Positions 8,606-20,422 are shown, numbered from the stretch's first letter. The stretch is 64,000 nt of DNA from TMED69 sp036130055 (GCA_036130055.1 JAYYOR010000021.1:1-64000), one strand, 5' to 3'. Notes: generated by a model not told the origin, from the letters alone. Numbers and translations are program-made.

Positions 8606-11600
8606 ATGAATAACGATAGCAACTACTTAGCGCCAAAAACTGCCAAAACAGGCTCAAATTCTTCGAAGGGACTCTACGATCCGTCTTTTGAGCACGATTC
8701 GTGCGGCATCGGTTTTCTCGCAAATTTAGACGGCAAATCTGAACGAAAAATCGTTGAGCACGCTTTAACAATATCCGAAAGATTAGAACACAGGGGCGGC
8801 TGTGGATGTGAAGATAACACAGGAGACGGTGCCGGATTGCTTATCCAGATGCCTGATGAATTTTTCCGTACGATTCTTAATGAGCAAGAAATACAACTCC
8901 CGAAAGCGGGACAATATGGATCTGGTATGGTTTTTCTTTCGCAAAATTCTGACCAAAGAAAAAAACAAAAAAGCCTTATTGAGTCAATCTGCGAAGATGA
9001 AAACCAACAAGTCTTCTTCTGGAGGAACGTACCTATAAATGACGACGAAATCGGACCTACAGCAAAAAACGCTAGGCCGTTTGTCGAACAGATTTTTATA
9101 AAATCTTGTTATGATGTATCTAGCCAGCTTGCATTTGAACGAAAGTTGTTCGTAATCAGGAAATTAGTAGAACAGCGAGTATCAAAGGATGCATCGCTTG
9201 GTCAGTGTTATTTTTCTAGCTTATCCAGTCGCACCTTTTGTTATAAAGGGATGTTACTTGGAAAACAACTCAGAGGTACCTTTCCAGACCTCAATTCCCC
9301 CGAATTTAAAAGCGCAATAGCATTGGTACACCAAAGATTTTCGACAAATACATTTCCTTCTTGGGCTTTGGCACAACCCTTTAGATTTGTCGCTCACAAC
9401 GGGGAAATAAACACCGTTCGGGGAAATCGAAATTGGATGGCCGCTCGAGAAAGTCTTTGCGACTCCAAAGACTTCGGGGAAGATTTAAAGAAGGTATTTC
9501 CAGTTATATCTCAAGGGAACTCAGACTCAGCATCTTTTGATGAGGTACTTGAATTTTTGTTTTTAACCGGAAGACCCCTCCCACTATCTGTATTAATGAT
9601 GATTCCGGAAGCGTGGAGTGGCCATGACTCGATGCCCGACGATCTGAAGGCTTTTTATGAATATCATTCCTGTTTAATGGAGCCATGGGATGGACCAGCT
9701 TCACTAGTCTTTACTGACGGACAAGTTGTTGGCGCAGTACTTGATAGAAACGGACTCAGACCGTCAAGGTATTACGTAACCAAAGATAATATGGTGGTTT
9801 TGGCGTCTGAGGTTGGCGTACTCGATATCCCTCCTGAAAACATAAAGTACAAGGAACGTCTCAGGCCTGGAAGAATTTTTCTCGTTGATACAGTTGAAGG
9901 CAGGATAATCGAAGATACTGAACTTAAAAATAAATATGCCGGCCAAAAACCTTACAGACAGTGGTTAAATCAGGGGATTATAAGATTAGATGATTTACCG
10001 CTAAACAAACCTACTACCCCGGAGGTAAACCGAACCACGCTTATCGAAAAACAAATGATTTTTGGATACACGGATGAGGACCTAAAACTCCTTATGCAGC
10101 CAATGGCCGAAAACGGAGTTGAGGCGACCGGTTCGATGGGAACCGACAGTGCATTAGCAATTCTTTCAAAACGTTCCCGTTCACTATTTGATTACTTTAA
10201 ACAACTGTTTGCTCAAGTTACCAACCCACCCATAGATGGAATCAGAGAAGAACTTGTTACACAAACTTGCGACCTGGTAGGACCCAGTCAAAATCTATTG
10301 CAGCCCGATAAAAATAGCTGCAAAAAAATCTACTTGGATTCTCTAGTGATCAAGAATGAAGAATTTGCAAAATTAGAAAATCTCAACAACGGAGGCTTAA
10401 GTTCCGTACAGATTCCGATTACCTATGAAATCGAAAAAGGAACGAAGGGTCTTGAAGATGCCATCTCTAAGATTTGCCAAAAAGCTAACGAAGAGGCGAA
10501 CAAAAAGAATTCTTTCATAATTTTAACCGATAAAAATGCTAGTCAAGACTTAGCGCCTATTCCTAGCGCCCTTGTGGTTTCAGCTGTACATCACCACTTG
10601 ATTGAAAAAGGCAATAGGATGAAAACAGCCATTTTAATTCAATCAGGTGAACCACGAGAAGTTCATCATTTTGCGGTGTTGATAGGATACGGGGCTGACG
10701 CAGTTAACCCATATCTTGCCTTTGATTCGCTTGAGGCGATGTTAATAAATGATAGTGAATTTTCAAAAAAAATCCGCGCTCAAAAAAATAACTTCAAGTT
10801 AGTTGCCCCAGATAACTATGTAAAAGCAGTGAATAAAGGACTGGTCAAAGTAATGTCCAAAATGGGCATATCAAGTGTTCAATCATACAGAGGAGCTCAA
10901 ATTTTTGAAGCGATAGGACTCAACTCTGAGCTCGTAAACAAATACTTCAAGGGCACACCAAGCCGAATAGAAGGGATAGATCTCGAGACACTACATCAAG
11001 AAATTTGTATGAAATATTTAAAAGCATTTCCTAAGAGGGGTTCGACCAAACCCCGACTTGACTCCGGTGGGGAATACCAATGGCGTCGAGACGGTGAATA
11101 TCATCTGTTTAATCCGGAAACTGTATTCAAATTACAACATGCCACCCAGCAAGGAAGATATGACATATTTAAAGAATATTCTGAACTCGTAGATGAGCAG
11201 TCAAAAAATCGCTCAACCTTAAGAGGCTTGTTTAAATTTAAACCAACCAGTCCAATACCTATAGAGGAAGTAGAATCCGCTCACCACATAATGAAGCGAT
11301 TCCATACTGGGGCAATGTCATATGGTTCCATCAGCGGGGAGGCCCATGAGACTCTAGCTGTAGCTCTTAATCGAGTTGGCGGTAAATCAAACACCGGAGA
11401 GGGTGGAGAAGACCCAGCGAGATTTAAACCAGACAAGAATGGAGATTTAAAACGAAGCGCGATAAAACAAGTAGCTTCAGGAAGGTTCGGGGTAACAAGT
11501 GAATATTTAGTAAATTCTGATGACATCCAAATAAAAATGGCTCAAGGAGCTAAACCTGGAGAAGGCGGGCAACTTCCAGGACATAAAGTATATCCTTGGG

Positions 11601-13219
11601 TAGCAAAAGTAAGGGGTTCTACTCCAGGAGTAGGCTTAATCTCTCCACCACCTCACCATGATATTTATTCAATCGAGGACTTAGCCCAACTTATACATGA
11701 TTTAAAAAATTCAAATCCTGAAGCCAGAGTCCATGTTAAACTAGTTTCTGAAGTAGGGGTCGGTACAGTCGCTGCAGGTGTCGCTAAAGCACATTCTGAC
11801 GTCGTACTAATTTCAGGTTACGACGGAGGCACTGGCGCTTCGCCCGTTACATCTTTGAAACATGCGGGCGTTCCTTGGGAGCTAGGGTTAGCGGAAACGC
11901 AACAAGTATTGATCGAAAATAATTTAAGAGACCGAATAACAGTTCAAGTCGATGGACAAATGAAAACTGCAAGGGACTGCATCATAGGAGCAATGCTCGG
12001 CGCGGAGGAATTCGGTTTTTCCACAGCACCATTGGTTGTAATGGGCTGTATAATGATGAGAGTCTGCCATCTCAACACTTGTCCTGTTGGTGTTGCAACA
12101 CAAGATCCTGAACTCAGAAAAAAATTCGCTGGGAAACCTGAATTCGTGGAAAACTTTTTTCAATTCATCGCGGAAGAAATGAGAGAGATCATGGCATCAT
12201 TAGGAGTTAGAAGTATAGATAAGCTCATAGGCCAAGTAGAATATTTAGATTATGAACCGGCACTCGATCACTGGAAAGCAAAAGGGCTGAATTTAAGTTC
12301 CATTCTTAAGGCACCGCCCTCAGATTACAAAGGGGCGCGTTACAGAACAAAACATCAAAATCATAAACTTGAAAAATCTCTGGATGCAACCAAAATTCTT
12401 GATATTTGTAAGGATGCAATCGAAAAGAAGAAACCCGTGCAGGCAGAATTAGAGATAAAAAGCACTAATCGCACTGTTGGCACAATACTTGGATACGAAA
12501 TAACCAAAAAATATGGCGGGGAAGGACTCCCTCAAGATACTATTAGGTTAAAGTTTCATGGTTCCGCTGGTCAAAGTTTTGGCGCATTCGTTCCAAATGG
12601 TGTAACAATGTATGTTGAGGGCGACGCAAACGATTACGTCGGCAAAGGACTTTCAGGAGGTAAAATCGTAATATATCCTCCGAAGTCTTCAACGTTTGTT
12701 GCTGAACACAATATACTTATCGGAAATGTCGTTTTATATGGCGCAACCTCAGGAGAAGCTTATTTCAGAGGGGTCGCAGGCGAGAGATTTGCTGTTAGGA
12801 ATAGTGGCGCAAGTGCTGTCGTTGAAGGTGTCGGAGATCATGGTTGCGAATACATGACCGGCGGTGAAGTAGTAATTCTTGGACCCACAGGAAGAAACTT
12901 TGCAGCAGGAATGTCGGGAGGCTTAGCATTTGTTTACGATCCCGCAGAACAGTTATCAAATCTGTGTAATCACCAAATGATTGATGTTGAGGCTGTTCCC
13001 GATGAAAAAACAGAAAATTTGAAAAATAAAATCGAATCCCATGTCCGCTATACCAACAGCCATATAGGAAAAAAAATTCTAGACCACTGGGAAGAAAGCC
13101 GTAATTATTTCAAACTCGTTATTCCAAAAGATTATAAGCGGGTTTTACAAGCAATTGAAAAAGCAGAATTAGAAGGAACGCCAAAAGACGAAGCAATAAT
13201 GGAGGCTGCACATGGCTGA
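8606..13219 (+). CDS. gltB: Glutamate synthase (NADPH) large subunit
   Basis: Transfers the glutamine amide to 2-oxoglutarate to make glutamate; the alpha subunit of the iron-sulfur flavoprotein GOGAT. The N-terminal class II glutaminase domain (about 33-430) would mature at Cys33 of HDSCGIGF after removal of a 32-residue propeptide. A central domain, the FMN-binding synthase barrel with [10 protein letters not shown], and the 3Fe-4S cysteines Cys1148, Cys1154 and Cys1159 (CX5CX4C) follow. The C-terminal beta-helix GXXGXXXG repeats span about 1260-1480. 1537 residues, complete. It overlaps gltD by eight bases. Supplies glutamate for the many amino-acid routes in this region. Confidence 0.97.
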   Translation: MNNDSNYLAPKTAKTGSNSSKGLYDPSFEHDSCGIGFLANLDGKSERKIVEHALTISERLEHRGGCGCEDNTGDGAGLLIQMPDEFFRTILNEQEIQLPKAGQYGSGMVFLSQNSDQRKKQKSLIESICEDENQQVFFWRNVPINDDEIGPTAKNARPFVEQIFIKSCYDVSSQLAFERKLFVIRKLVEQRVSKDASLGQCYFSSLSSRTFCYKGMLLGKQLRGTFPDLNSPEFKSAIALVHQRFSTNTFPSWALAQPFRFVAHNGEINTVRGNRNWMAARESLCDSKDFGEDLKKVFPVISQGNSDSASFDEVLEFLFLTGRPLPLSVLMMIPEAWSGHDSMPDDLKAFYEYHSCLMEPWDGPASLVFTDGQVVGAVLDRNGLRPSRYYVTKDNMVVLASEVGVLDIPPENIKYKERLRPGRIFLVDTVEGRIIEDTELKNKYAGQKPYRQWLNQGIIRLDDLPLNKPTTPEVNRTTLIEKQMIFGYTDEDLKLLMQPMAENGVEATGSMGTDSALAILSKRSRSLFDYFKQLFAQVTNPPIDGIREELVTQTCDLVGPSQNLLQPDKNSCKKIYLDSLVIKNEEFAKLENLNNGGLSSVQIPITYEIEKGTKGLEDAISKICQKANEEANKKNSFIILTDKNASQDLAPIPSALVVSAVHHHLIEKGNRMKTAILIQSGEPREVHHFAVLIGYGADAVNPYLAFDSLEAMLINDSEFSKKIRAQKNNFKLVAPDNYVKAVNKGLVKVMSKMGISSVQSYRGAQIFEAIGLNSELVNKYFKGTPSRIEGIDLETLHQEICMKYLKAFPKRGSTKPRLDSGGEYQWRRDGEYHLFNPETVFKLQHATQQGRYDIFKEYSELVDEQSKNRSTLRGLFKFKPTSPIPIEEVESAHHIMKRFHTGAMSYGSISGEAHETLAVALNRVGGKSNTGEGGEDPARFKPDKNGDLKRSAIKQVASGRFGVTSEYLVNSDDIQIKMAQGAKPGEGGQLPGHKVYPWVAKVRGSTPGVGLISPPPHHDIYSIEDLAQLIHDLKNSNPEARVHVKLVSEVGVGTVAAGVAKAHSDVVLISGYDGGTGASPVTSLKHAGVPWELGLAETQQVLIENNLRDRITVQVDGQMKTARDCIIGAMLGAEEFGFSTAPLVVMGCIMMRVCHLNTCPVGVATQDPELRKKFAGKPEFVENFFQFIAEEMREIMASLGVRSIDKLIGQVEYLDYEPALDHWKAKGLNLSSILKAPPSDYKGARYRTKHQNHKLEKSLDATKILDICKDAIEKKKPVQAELEIKSTNRTVGTILGYEITKKYGGEGLPQDTIRLKFHGSAGQSFGAFVPNGVTMYVEGDANDYVGKGLSGGKIVIYPPKSSTFVAEHNILIGNVVLYGATSGEAYFRGVAGERFAVRNSGASAVVEGVGDHGCEYMTGGEVVILGPTGRNFAAGMSGGLAFVYDPAEQLSNLCNHQMIDVEAVPDEKTENLKNKIESHVRYTNSHIGKKILDHWEESRNYFKLVIPKDYKRVLQAIEKAELEGTPKDEAIMEAAHG

Positions 13220-14657
13220 TCCGTCAGGATTCATGAAATACAGAAGAGTCAAACATCCCTATAGACCTGTACACGAAAGAAAAGCAGACTGGAACCAGGT
13301 AATGGCAAGATTTGATTCCACCACAATAAAAGAACAAGCTTCTCGTTGTATGGATTGCGGGATTCCATTCTGCCATAACAGCTGTCCGCTAGGAAACTTA
13401 ATTCCTGAATGGAACGATCTAGCCCGAAAAAACCAATGGGAAGAAGCACTCGTAAAACTGCACGCCACCAATAATTTCCCCGAGTTTACTGGTACACTTT
13501 GCCCAGCACCGTGCGAAGGTTCTTGTGTTCTTGGCATAAATGATCAGCCTGTATCTATCAAATCTATTGAATTAGAAATAATTGATCGCGGCTTTGATAT
13601 GAATCTCATAAAACCTTTGCCCCCTAAGAAAGAAACAAATAAAGCAGTTGCAATTATAGGCTCAGGACCAGCAGGACTCGCCGCAGCCCAACAGTTGAGA
13701 AGAGTAGGACATGAAGTAATCGTTTTTGAAAAAGATGACCGAGCTGGAGGCCTTCTTAGATATGGCATACCGGAATTTAAGATGGAAAAAAATGTGCTAG
13801 ATCGTCGGTTAGACCAAATGAAAGCGGAAGGAGTAAAATTCTCAACTAATATGTATATAGGCAAAGATCTACTAATAAATGATTTAAAAAAAGATTATGA
13901 TGCGGTATTAATTGCTGGCGGCGCCAGCATATCAAGAGATATAAACTTACCTGGAAGGGATTTACAAGGAATACACTTTGCAATGGATTTCCTGAGTCAA
14001 CAAAATCGAATTTGTGAAGGAGATGGCGTAACTGAAAATCATATTACCGCTAAGGGTAAAAATGTAGTAATAATAGGTGGAGGAGACACTGGCGCAGACT
14101 GCCTAGGTACTTCTCATAGGCAAGGAGCAAAGTCTGTGGTAAGTCTTGAGATCATGCCCAAACCACCATCAATCAGGGGAAGTAAAAACCCTTGGCCTGA
14201 ATGGCCTCGCGTTTACAGAGTAGCATCAGCTCATGAGGAAGGTGGAGAGAGAAAATATGCAATTTCAACGACTAAATTCATTGGCGATGATAATCGTCGG
14301 CTCAAAGCAATTGAAGTAGTTACAGTTGATCAAAATGAGAGGGCAAACGGGTCCTCTGAATTCATTGAAGTAAAAGGAACAAAGCGTGAAATTCCATGTG
14401 AATTGGTTTTACTAGCAATGGGATTCACAGGGCCGTATTTGTGGGACAACATTAAAGAGAGTGGTATTAAATTTGACAACCGGCAAAATATTCAGGTTAA
14501 TTCGAATTGGATGACATCGCTAGAAGGGGTGTTTTCTGCAGGTGACGCAAAGCGTGGACAATCCTTGATTGTCTGGGCAATAGCTGAGGGTCGTTCCGCA
14601 GCTAAGGCAATCGATGAATATCTTATGGGTACAAGTAATTTAGCCGCTCCCGTTTAG
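13212..14657 (+). CDS. gltD: Glutamate synthase (NADPH) small subunit
   Basis: Beta subunit of GOGAT: takes electrons from NADPH through FAD and passes them via 4Fe-4S clusters to GltB. The N-terminal cysteine clusters are Cys46, 49, 54 and 58 ([14 protein letters not shown]) and Cys97, 101 and 105. The FAD-binding GSGPAG motif is at residues 150-155, and the NADPH-binding [11 protein letters not shown] motif is in the second half. 481 residues. It starts inside the gltB end, so the two subunits are probably translationally coupled; hemE follows after four bases. Confidence 0.96.
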   Translation: MADPSGFMKYRRVKHPYRPVHERKADWNQVMARFDSTTIKEQASRCMDCGIPFCHNSCPLGNLIPEWNDLARKNQWEEALVKLHATNNFPEFTGTLCPAPCEGSCVLGINDQPVSIKSIELEIIDRGFDMNLIKPLPPKKETNKAVAIIGSGPAGLAAAQQLRRVGHEVIVFEKDDRAGGLLRYGIPEFKMEKNVLDRRLDQMKAEGVKFSTNMYIGKDLLINDLKKDYDAVLIAGGASISRDINLPGRDLQGIHFAMDFLSQQNRICEGDGVTENHITAKGKNVVIIGGGDTGADCLGTSHRQGAKSVVSLEIMPKPPSIRGSKNPWPEWPRVYRVASAHEEGGERKYAISTTKFIGDDNRRLKAIEVVTVDQNERANGSSEFIEVKGTKREIPCELVLLAMGFTGPYLWDNIKESGIKFDNRQNIQVNSNWMTSLEGVFSAGDAKRGQSLIVWAIAEGRSAAKAIDEYLMGTSNLAAPV

Positions 14658-14661
14658 TGGT

Positions 14662-15696
14662 ATGGGAATTAAAAATGATTGCTTAATCAGAGTTTTGCAA
14701 GGAAAATCTACCGCAAGAAAACCTATTTGGATTATGCGTCAAGCTGGTAGATATCTTCCTGAATACAGAAAACTGAGAAAGAAGGCGGGTGACTTTCTTA
14801 ACCTGTGTAAAACACCAGAGCTAGCTTGTCAAACAACACTAATGCCAGTCACAAGGTATGATTTAGATGCTGCTATTATTTTTTCTGATATCCTTATTGT
14901 GCCAGAAGCCATGGGTATGCCCCTAAAATTCGAAGAAAAAAAAGGTCCTGTTTTTCAAAATCAAATCAAAAACGAAACTGATCTGGCAGGTTTAAAGATA
15001 CCGTCAATTGAGACCGACTTGCAATTCACCCTAAAAGCCATAGAAATTACAAAAAAAGAATTAAATAATAGGATTCCTTTAATCGGATTCGTAGGTTCTC
15101 CCTGGACTTTAGCCTGTTATATGATTGACGGTGGTGCCTCTAAAACATTCGAGAACACTTTTAAAATGATGTACGATCGCCCAGTCCTGTTATTAGAACT
15201 ACTAGAGAAGTTATCAATCATACTTACAGAATATTTAAAATTGCAGGTAAAATACGGTGCTGATGCTTTAATGATTTTCGATACGTGGGGCGGAATTCTT
15301 CCATATTCAAAGTATGAAGAATTTTCTCTCAATTTTAATAAGAACATAATAGCATCTTTAAATAATGCAAAAATCCCGAATATATTTTTTTCAAAAGGAG
15401 CTTTTAACCATATAGAAAAAATCCTAAATATTGAGCCATCTTGTGTGGGGCTAGATTGGACGACCAGTCTGAAAGAAGCGCAAAAAACAATCAAAGGAAG
15501 AGTCGCTATTCAAGGTAATCTGGATCCTTCGATTCTACTTTCTAGTGAAAAAGTCGTACAACAGGAAACCAATAAAATGCTGAATGAGATTGACAGCCAA
15601 ACCAGACACATTGTCAATTTAGGGCACGGGATAACGCCCGGTGCAAATCCTAATAATATTGAAATTCTTATTGATACAGTTCGCAAATACAAATAA
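14662..15696 (+). CDS. hemE: Uroporphyrinogen decarboxylase
   Basis: Decarboxylates the four acetate groups of uroporphyrinogen III to give coproporphyrinogen III in haem synthesis; cofactor-free cytosolic dimer. The N-terminal substrate-binding signature RQAGRYLPEYR, the ALIFSDIL-type segment (AAIIFSDILIVPEAMG), FVGSPWTLACYMIDGG and DTWGGIL are all visible. 344 residues, normal length. It lies four bases after gltD, as in Pseudomonas, and five bases before the DUF368 gene, so all may share one transcript. Confidence 0.95.
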   Translation: MGIKNDCLIRVLQGKSTARKPIWIMRQAGRYLPEYRKLRKKAGDFLNLCKTPELACQTTLMPVTRYDLDAAIIFSDILIVPEAMGMPLKFEEKKGPVFQNQIKNETDLAGLKIPSIETDLQFTLKAIEITKKELNNRIPLIGFVGSPWTLACYMIDGGASKTFENTFKMMYDRPVLLLELLEKLSIILTEYLKLQVKYGADALMIFDTWGGILPYSKYEEFSLNFNKNIIASLNNAKIPNIFFSKGAFNHIEKILNIEPSCVGLDWTTSLKEAQKTIKGRVAIQGNLDPSILLSSEKVVQQETNKMLNEIDSQTRHIVNLGHGITPGANPNNIEILIDTVRKYK

Positions 15697-15701
15697 GAAC
15701 G

Positions 15702-16622
15702 ATGTCTCCCGCAAAAAAATATTCTGAAATTTTCATCAAGGGTTTTTTAATCGGATTCACTGATATCATCCCTGGAATCTCGGGAGGTACAATGGCCCTT
15801 ATACTTGGGATTTATGATAGAATAATCAAAACTATCGCCTCCTTAAATACCAAATGGCTGATTTATGTACTTACACTGAGATTAAAAAAATCTGCCGAAG
15901 TCCTAGATTACAGCCTACTGATACCGTTGGTTGCTGGAATTCTTTCCGGGGTCCTATTCTTCACAAATGTCGTGCCACTACCACTGTTTATTAAAGAATT
16001 CACTCTGGAAGTATTTAGTTTTTTCTTCGGACTGATATTACATACAATTTATTCAATTTCAAAAGATAATTTCCGTTGCTCAATAATAAGCTTTATTTTT
16101 ATCGCTGGCGGTTTCAGTCTTGGGTTTAGTCTTCTTCTTTTTGGCCAAGTAACGTTGCCTGACAGTTTTATAATCATTTTTGTGACCGGAGTTCTATCTG
16201 CAACCGCAATGATCCTCCCAGGTATATCCGGAGCTTTAATTCTTATTTTGCTAGGGAAATATTCGACTATCTTTACAGCAATTGGAAATCTAGATTTTAC
16301 TATTTTATTACCATTTATATGTGGCTTGATCACCGCGGTACTAGTTACCACCAAGATAATTGCGGTAATATTAAAAGACTATAGCATACATTGTTTTAAC
16401 TTCATCAATGGTATTTTGATTTCTTCTTTAATTGTTCTTTGGCCGTTCCAAAACCGTCAGACAGATAAAGATTCACAGATTAACCTTGAATCCTTTCATA
16501 CGCCTCCTGATAGTATTGATACGTTGATAGCAGTAAGCCTAGTGACAACTGGATTTCTATTGATTTCCTGTCTTAAAAGATTGGCGTCCGAGAAACTGCA
16601 AAACGGAAACCAAAATTATTAG
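15702..16622 (+). CDS. DUF368 membrane protein, candidate undecaprenyl-phosphate translocase (PopT-like)
   Basis: Polytopic inner-membrane protein of 306 residues with about eight hydrophobic segments. The family signature is a pair of PGISG motifs: DIIPGISGGTMALILGIYDR near residue 22, and ILPGISGALILILLGKY near residue 172. This marks an internal repeat. DUF368 proteins of Vibrio cholerae have been reported to move undecaprenyl phosphate back across the membrane; that role is inferred here from the family only. The last 66 bases overlap the convergent lnt gene. ATG start at 15702 follows hemE by five bases. Confidence 0.85.
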   Translation: MSPAKKYSEIFIKGFLIGFTDIIPGISGGTMALILGIYDRIIKTIASLNTKWLIYVLTLRLKKSAEVLDYSLLIPLVAGILSGVLFFTNVVPLPLFIKEFTLEVFSFFFGLILHTIYSISKDNFRCSIISFIFIAGGFSLGFSLLLFGQVTLPDSFIIIFVTGVLSATAMILPGISGALILILLGKYSTIFTAIGNLDFTILLPFICGLITAVLVTTKIIAVILKDYSIHCFNFINGILISSLIVLWPFQNRQTDKDSQINLESFHTPPDSIDTLIAVSLVTTGFLLISCLKRLASEKLQNGNQNY

Positions 16623-18083
16623 GATCAATAGGCCAGAAACAATTCCTTTTTCGCCGATCTTACCGTAAAAGGTCTCACCTTCTTGCCCCACAATTTGATT
16701 TGTGATTATTTGGGAAGTGAATTTATCGGTTACTTTTAAAAGTTTTCCTCGATGGTCAATAAAGGCACTGATTCCGGTATTAGTTGCTCTTATAATTGGC
16801 CTTCCTAACTCTGCGGCTCTTACCCGAACAATTTGTAAATGTTGGAATGCAGCCACTGTATTGCCAAACCAAGAGTCGTTACTTACATTGATTATTAACT
16901 CAGCTTTTGGAAGTGATGAACGAGCTATGGAAGCAAAAGCAATCTCGTAGCAAATCAAAAGACCAACTGACCTTCCCTTTACAAAAACACTATTCTTTTC
17001 AGTTGGACCCGGGTCAAAATCAGAAAGGGGTATATCAATTTTAGAATATAAGTCAGCTAAAACCCGTCTAAAGGGAAAATACTCTCCAAAGGGCACAAGC
17101 TTTCTTTTTTTATACAAATCGTTCGAACTTCCTAACACCAAAATACTATTAAATATTTTATTATCTATTTTTTGGTGAAACGGGATACCAATAATTAGAG
17201 CTGTCTCCGTCTTGTTGCTTTTGTTTAAAAGCATCTGAATAAAGGTCTCTTCTAAATTAATCAATTCGGTGAAGACTGTCTCAGGCCAGACTACTACGTC
17301 GGCCTTCCATTCATCTTGCGATAATTCCATATAACGTTCTAAAATCAACTCAGTTGATTGGTCTGACCATCTTTTGTCTTGGGTTACTGAACCTTGAATA
17401 ATTGATATTTTTAAGGGTGCACTTGTATCGGAAGTATATTGGACATCATTTAACGCATAAATCATTAGCGAAAAAAGACCAAACAAACAGAGAAATTTTA
17501 TTTTTTTAAGCCAACAAGAAGAAGATAAAATCGAAAAGGCACAAAAAGAAATAGCTACAACAACAAATGAAATTCCATAAGCCCCAATCAAGGGAAAGAG
17601 GTTTGAAAAAGGGCTATCAATCTGACTATAACCCAAAATTAACCAAGGGAATCCGGTAAAAAAATAACTTCGTGCTATCTCCATGAGCAACCAAAAAAAA
17701 GAAATCATAAGTGCACCAATGATAGACAATTTAAAAACCAGATTTGTAAGTAAACCAAATATAGAAAAATATAATGAAAGTAAAGATATAAAAAGGGCAT
17801 TCAATGTGACTGCTAAAAAACTATTGGGGAAACCAAAATTTTCAATGCTTATATGAATCCACCATATATTTGAACCAAAATACCCGATACCAAAGAACCA
17901 ACCAACCCAAAAGGATTCAATTTTTCCAATATTTTTCAAAAGGAAGAGAAACCAAATTATTGAAAAAAAAACAATTGGCCATAATGCTATTTCTGAAAAA
18001 GAAAAAAATGAAATAGAACCAGACAATGTCGCTTGAACCAAATTCGGCGTTGTTATTTGAGACTTAACTGTCCTCTTTGCCAT
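16557..18083 (-). CDS. lnt: Apolipoprotein N-acyltransferase
   Basis: Adds the third acyl chain to the N-terminal cysteine of lipoproteins in the inner membrane. Hydrophobic N-terminal half with several membrane segments (about residues 20-210), then a nitrilase domain with the catalytic triad Glu268 (WPETVF), Lys328 (RKLVPFGEYFPFR) and Cys378 (LLICYEIAF). One more membrane segment lies near the C-terminus. 508 residues, matching the family. Its start lies inside the ybeX-type gene (20-base overlap), and its 3' end overlaps the convergent DUF368 gene. Substrates encoded nearby include PilP, PilF, BamB and BamC. Confidence 0.95.
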   Translation of the reverse strand: MAKRTVKSQITTPNLVQATLSGSISFFSFSEIALWPIVFFSIIWFLFLLKNIGKIESFWVGWFFGIGYFGSNIWWIHISIENFGFPNSFLAVTLNALFISLLSLYFSIFGLLTNLVFKLSIIGALMISFFWLLMEIARSYFFTGFPWLILGYSQIDSPFSNLFPLIGAYGISFVVVAISFCAFSILSSSCWLKKIKFLCLFGLFSLMIYALNDVQYTSDTSAPLKISIIQGSVTQDKRWSDQSTELILERYMELSQDEWKADVVVWPETVFTELINLEETFIQMLLNKSNKTETALIIGIPFHQKIDNKIFNSILVLGSSNDLYKKRKLVPFGEYFPFRRVLADLYSKIDIPLSDFDPGPTEKNSVFVKGRSVGLLICYEIAFASIARSSLPKAELIINVSNDSWFGNTVAAFQHLQIVRVRAAELGRPIIRATNTGISAFIDHRGKLLKVTDKFTSQIITNQIVGQEGETFYGKIGEKGIVSGLLILIILVSVLQFLGRQSFKTGNQ

Positions 18084-18927
18084 TTGTTTTCTGTTGATTT
18101 TGTTCTCTTATTATTCTTAACAAATGAGATCTACGCTGGTCTGCCCTCAAAACCTTAAAAGTTAAACCTTCATATTTTACCTCTTCACCCTTTGCTGGAA
18201 CGTGGCCAAGTAACTTAGTGACGAGCCCACCCACTGTCTCATAATCATCCTGTAAAATCTCCATATTAAAGTAATCTGCAAACTCATCTATTGAAGTGCG
18301 AGATTTAACTGTAAACCTCTCTTTTCCGTGTTGCCTAATATTTTCTTCATCCTCATAATCGTGCTCATCATCTATGTTTCCAACGATTTGTTCAAGCACA
18401 TCTTCTATCGAGACGAGACCGGAAACTTTCCCATACTCATCGACCACTACAGCTAAATGATTTCGATTCGCCTTGAATTCTCTTAACAGGATATTGAGTT
18501 TTTTGCTTTCTGGCACAAAAACTGGTGAACGAAGCATGCTTTTTATTTTATTTTCACTCTCAGTAAGTTCGCTTGCCAAGAGATCTTTTGCTAACAATAT
18601 ACCTAAAACATTTTCACCTGTCTCATCAAAAACTGGAAATCGAGAATGACCAGAACTTGCCATTTTTTTCTGAATATCTTTTATCTCATCAGTTATTGTT
18701 ATAGATGTAATTTCCGAAGACGGTAACATTATGTCTCGCACTTGCATCTCGGAAACCATCAGAGCCCCTTCCATCATTGCCTGAGTATCTATATCAACCA
18801 TATTATTGCTTTCGGCTAACTGTAATATTTCAATTAAAATACTATTTTCTTTGGGCGCACTTAGAATCATTCTCAATATCACTTTCCTAATACTTGGCGC
18901 AATTTTTATTTGAAAAAAATTAAACAT
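18064..18927 (-). CDS. corC: CBS-domain transporter-associated protein (CorC/YbeX family)
   Basis: Cytosolic CBS-pair protein historically linked to magnesium/cobalt resistance and, with YbeY, to ribosome physiology. Two CBS motifs are visible (about residues 65-185, with RFPVFDETGENVLGILLAKDLL and HLAVVVDEYGKVSGLVSIEDVLEQIVG), then a CorC/HlyC C-terminal domain (about 200-280). 287 residues. It sits in the conserved order miaB-ybeZ-ybeY-ybeX-lnt. Start ATG at 18927; 45 bases separate it from ybeY. The biochemical role of the family is unsettled. Confidence 0.92.
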   Translation of the reverse strand: MFNFFQIKIAPSIRKVILRMILSAPKENSILIEILQLAESNNMVDIDTQAMMEGALMVSEMQVRDIMLPSSEITSITITDEIKDIQKKMASSGHSRFPVFDETGENVLGILLAKDLLASELTESENKIKSMLRSPVFVPESKKLNILLREFKANRNHLAVVVDEYGKVSGLVSIEDVLEQIVGNIDDEHDYEDEENIRQHGKERFTVKSRTSIDEFADYFNMEILQDDYETVGGLVTKLLGHVPAKGEEVKYEGLTFKVLRADQRRSHLLRIIREQNQQKTNGKEDS

Positions 18928-18972
18928 TTGAAATTATTACCTTAAAATTTTTCTCGGCTCTTTTTAAACAAG

Positions 18973-19482
18973 TTAAACATAGGGATTAGAATAACCTAAT
19001 TTGACCATTATTTTAGATTCAAGTTTTTCCATTATATCTGCTGAACTTTTGTTATCATGCAAGTAACCCTTAAGATGTAATATGCCATGGATCAACATAT
19101 GACTAAATCGCTCTTCAAAATCGATACCCAGAAATTTTGCCTCAGAAAGTACCACCTCATCACATATAAGAATATCGCCTAAATGATTCGGTAAAGAAAA
19201 TATATCATTCCCACATGGAAAAGCTAAAACATTAGTTGATTTATTTTTCGACCGAAATTTTTTGTTTGTCTTTTTTGACTCCGCAGAGTTACATATTTTG
19301 ATAGAAATTTTCTGATTCTCTATAGGAATCTCTAATCTAATGGAGGCAAGTACTTTTACCACTAAATCAGTGTAATCCCACAATTGCAAAGAGTCTTCAA
19401 CATCAAGAGTAAAAGTTGATAGAATATCTGGTGAATCAACCAATAGTGTTTTTTGAACTGGTTCCACTTGATTTCTTTTCAT
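18973..19482 (-). CDS. ybeY: Endoribonuclease / rRNA maturation factor YbeY
   Basis: Metal-dependent RNase implicated in 16S rRNA 3'-end maturation and ribosome quality control. The zinc-binding motif is present as HGILHLKGYLH with His132, His136 and His142. The usual GYDH is GYLH here; the three histidines are kept. The upstream NKKFRSKNKSTNVLAFP segment matches the family. 169 residues, about 14 more than the E. coli protein. The start overlaps the phoH-like gene by 47 bases; I see no other plausible start between it and the conserved core. Confidence 0.92.
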   Translation of the reverse strand: MKRNQVEPVQKTLLVDSPDILSTFTLDVEDSLQLWDYTDLVVKVLASIRLEIPIENQKISIKICNSAESKKTNKKFRSKNKSTNVLAFPCGNDIFSLPNHLGDILICDEVVLSEAKFLGIDFEERFSHMLIHGILHLKGYLHDNKSSADIMEKLESKIMVKLGYSNPYV

Positions 19483-20422
19483 GTCTGCCGTAGGCCTTAA
19501 GAATTTCTGCTACTAATCTATGTCGCACAACATCTTTTGTTGAAAAAAAGTTAAAACTTACCTCCGGTAAATCATCTAGGATCCTCGAGACATGTTTTAA
19601 CCCGGACTCGGTTCCTCTTGGTAAATCAATCTGAGTTATGTCTCCCGTAATCACGGCTCTTGAACCAAAACCAATTCTGGTTAGAAACATTTTCATTTGC
19701 TCTGGCGTAGTGTTCTGAGCCTCATCTAGAATAATAAAAGACTCATTCAAGGAACGACCTCTCATAAAGGCTAACGGCGCAACCTCGATAATATTTCTTT
19801 CTATCAGCTTAGACACTTTTTCAAAGCCCATGATCTCATGCAATGCATCATAAAGTGGTCGCAAATAGGGGTCTATTTTTTGAGACATATCTCCCGGTAA
19901 GAAACCAAGTCTTTCTCCAGCCTCTACTGCAGGGCGGACAAGACAAACCCGACGAACACTATTATATTCCAAAGCATTTACTGCACTCGCTACTGCTAAA
20001 TAAGTTTTGCCTGTGCCTGCAGGTCCGATCCCAAAACATATTTCCCGATTAGCCATAGCATCAATATATTCTGCTTGCACTAAACTTCTCGCGGAAATAT
20101 TTTTTTTTCTAGTTGAAATTGTTCCTAAAATCTCATTTCGGCATTTTAAATTATTAGATTTACTTTGTTGAATTTGCAAATGTATTTCTCTTTTTGTAAT
20201 GTTATTAGATTGGGTGATTTCGTAAAGTTGTTTTAAAATTGTGCAAGTCGCCTCGACATTCTCCGGTGAACCAGACAAATGAAAATTATTTCCTCGATTG
20301 GAAATATTTACACTTATATTTGTTTCGATGAATCGTAGATTTTCGTCGAATTGACCACATAAATTAGCCAAACGTCGATTATCATCCGGTTCTAAAGCGA
20401 TTAATGATTCTATCTCTTTCAA
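19436..20422 (-). CDS. ybeZ: PhoH-like ATPase (YbeZ)
   Basis: PhoH-family nucleotide-binding protein that partners with YbeY. N-terminal KH-like segment (about 35-85), then P-loop GPAGTGKT at residues 133-140. The family block RPAVEAGERLGFLPGD follows, and a Walker B with FIILDEAQNTTPEQMKMFLTR. 328 residues, family length. Between miaB and ybeY in the conserved order. Function in the cell is likely RNA-related, by association with YbeY and the family helicase-like core, but is not proven by sequence. Confidence 0.93.
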   Translation of the reverse strand: MKEIESLIALEPDDNRRLANLCGQFDENLRFIETNISVNISNRGNNFHLSGSPENVEATCTILKQLYEITQSNNITKREIHLQIQQSKSNNLKCRNEILGTISTRKKNISARSLVQAEYIDAMANREICFGIGPAGTGKTYLAVASAVNALEYNSVRRVCLVRPAVEAGERLGFLPGDMSQKIDPYLRPLYDALHEIMGFEKVSKLIERNIIEVAPLAFMRGRSLNESFIILDEAQNTTPEQMKMFLTRIGFGSRAVITGDITQIDLPRGTESGLKHVSRILDDLPEVSFNFFSTKDVVRHRLVAEILKAYGRHEKKSSGTSSKNTIG

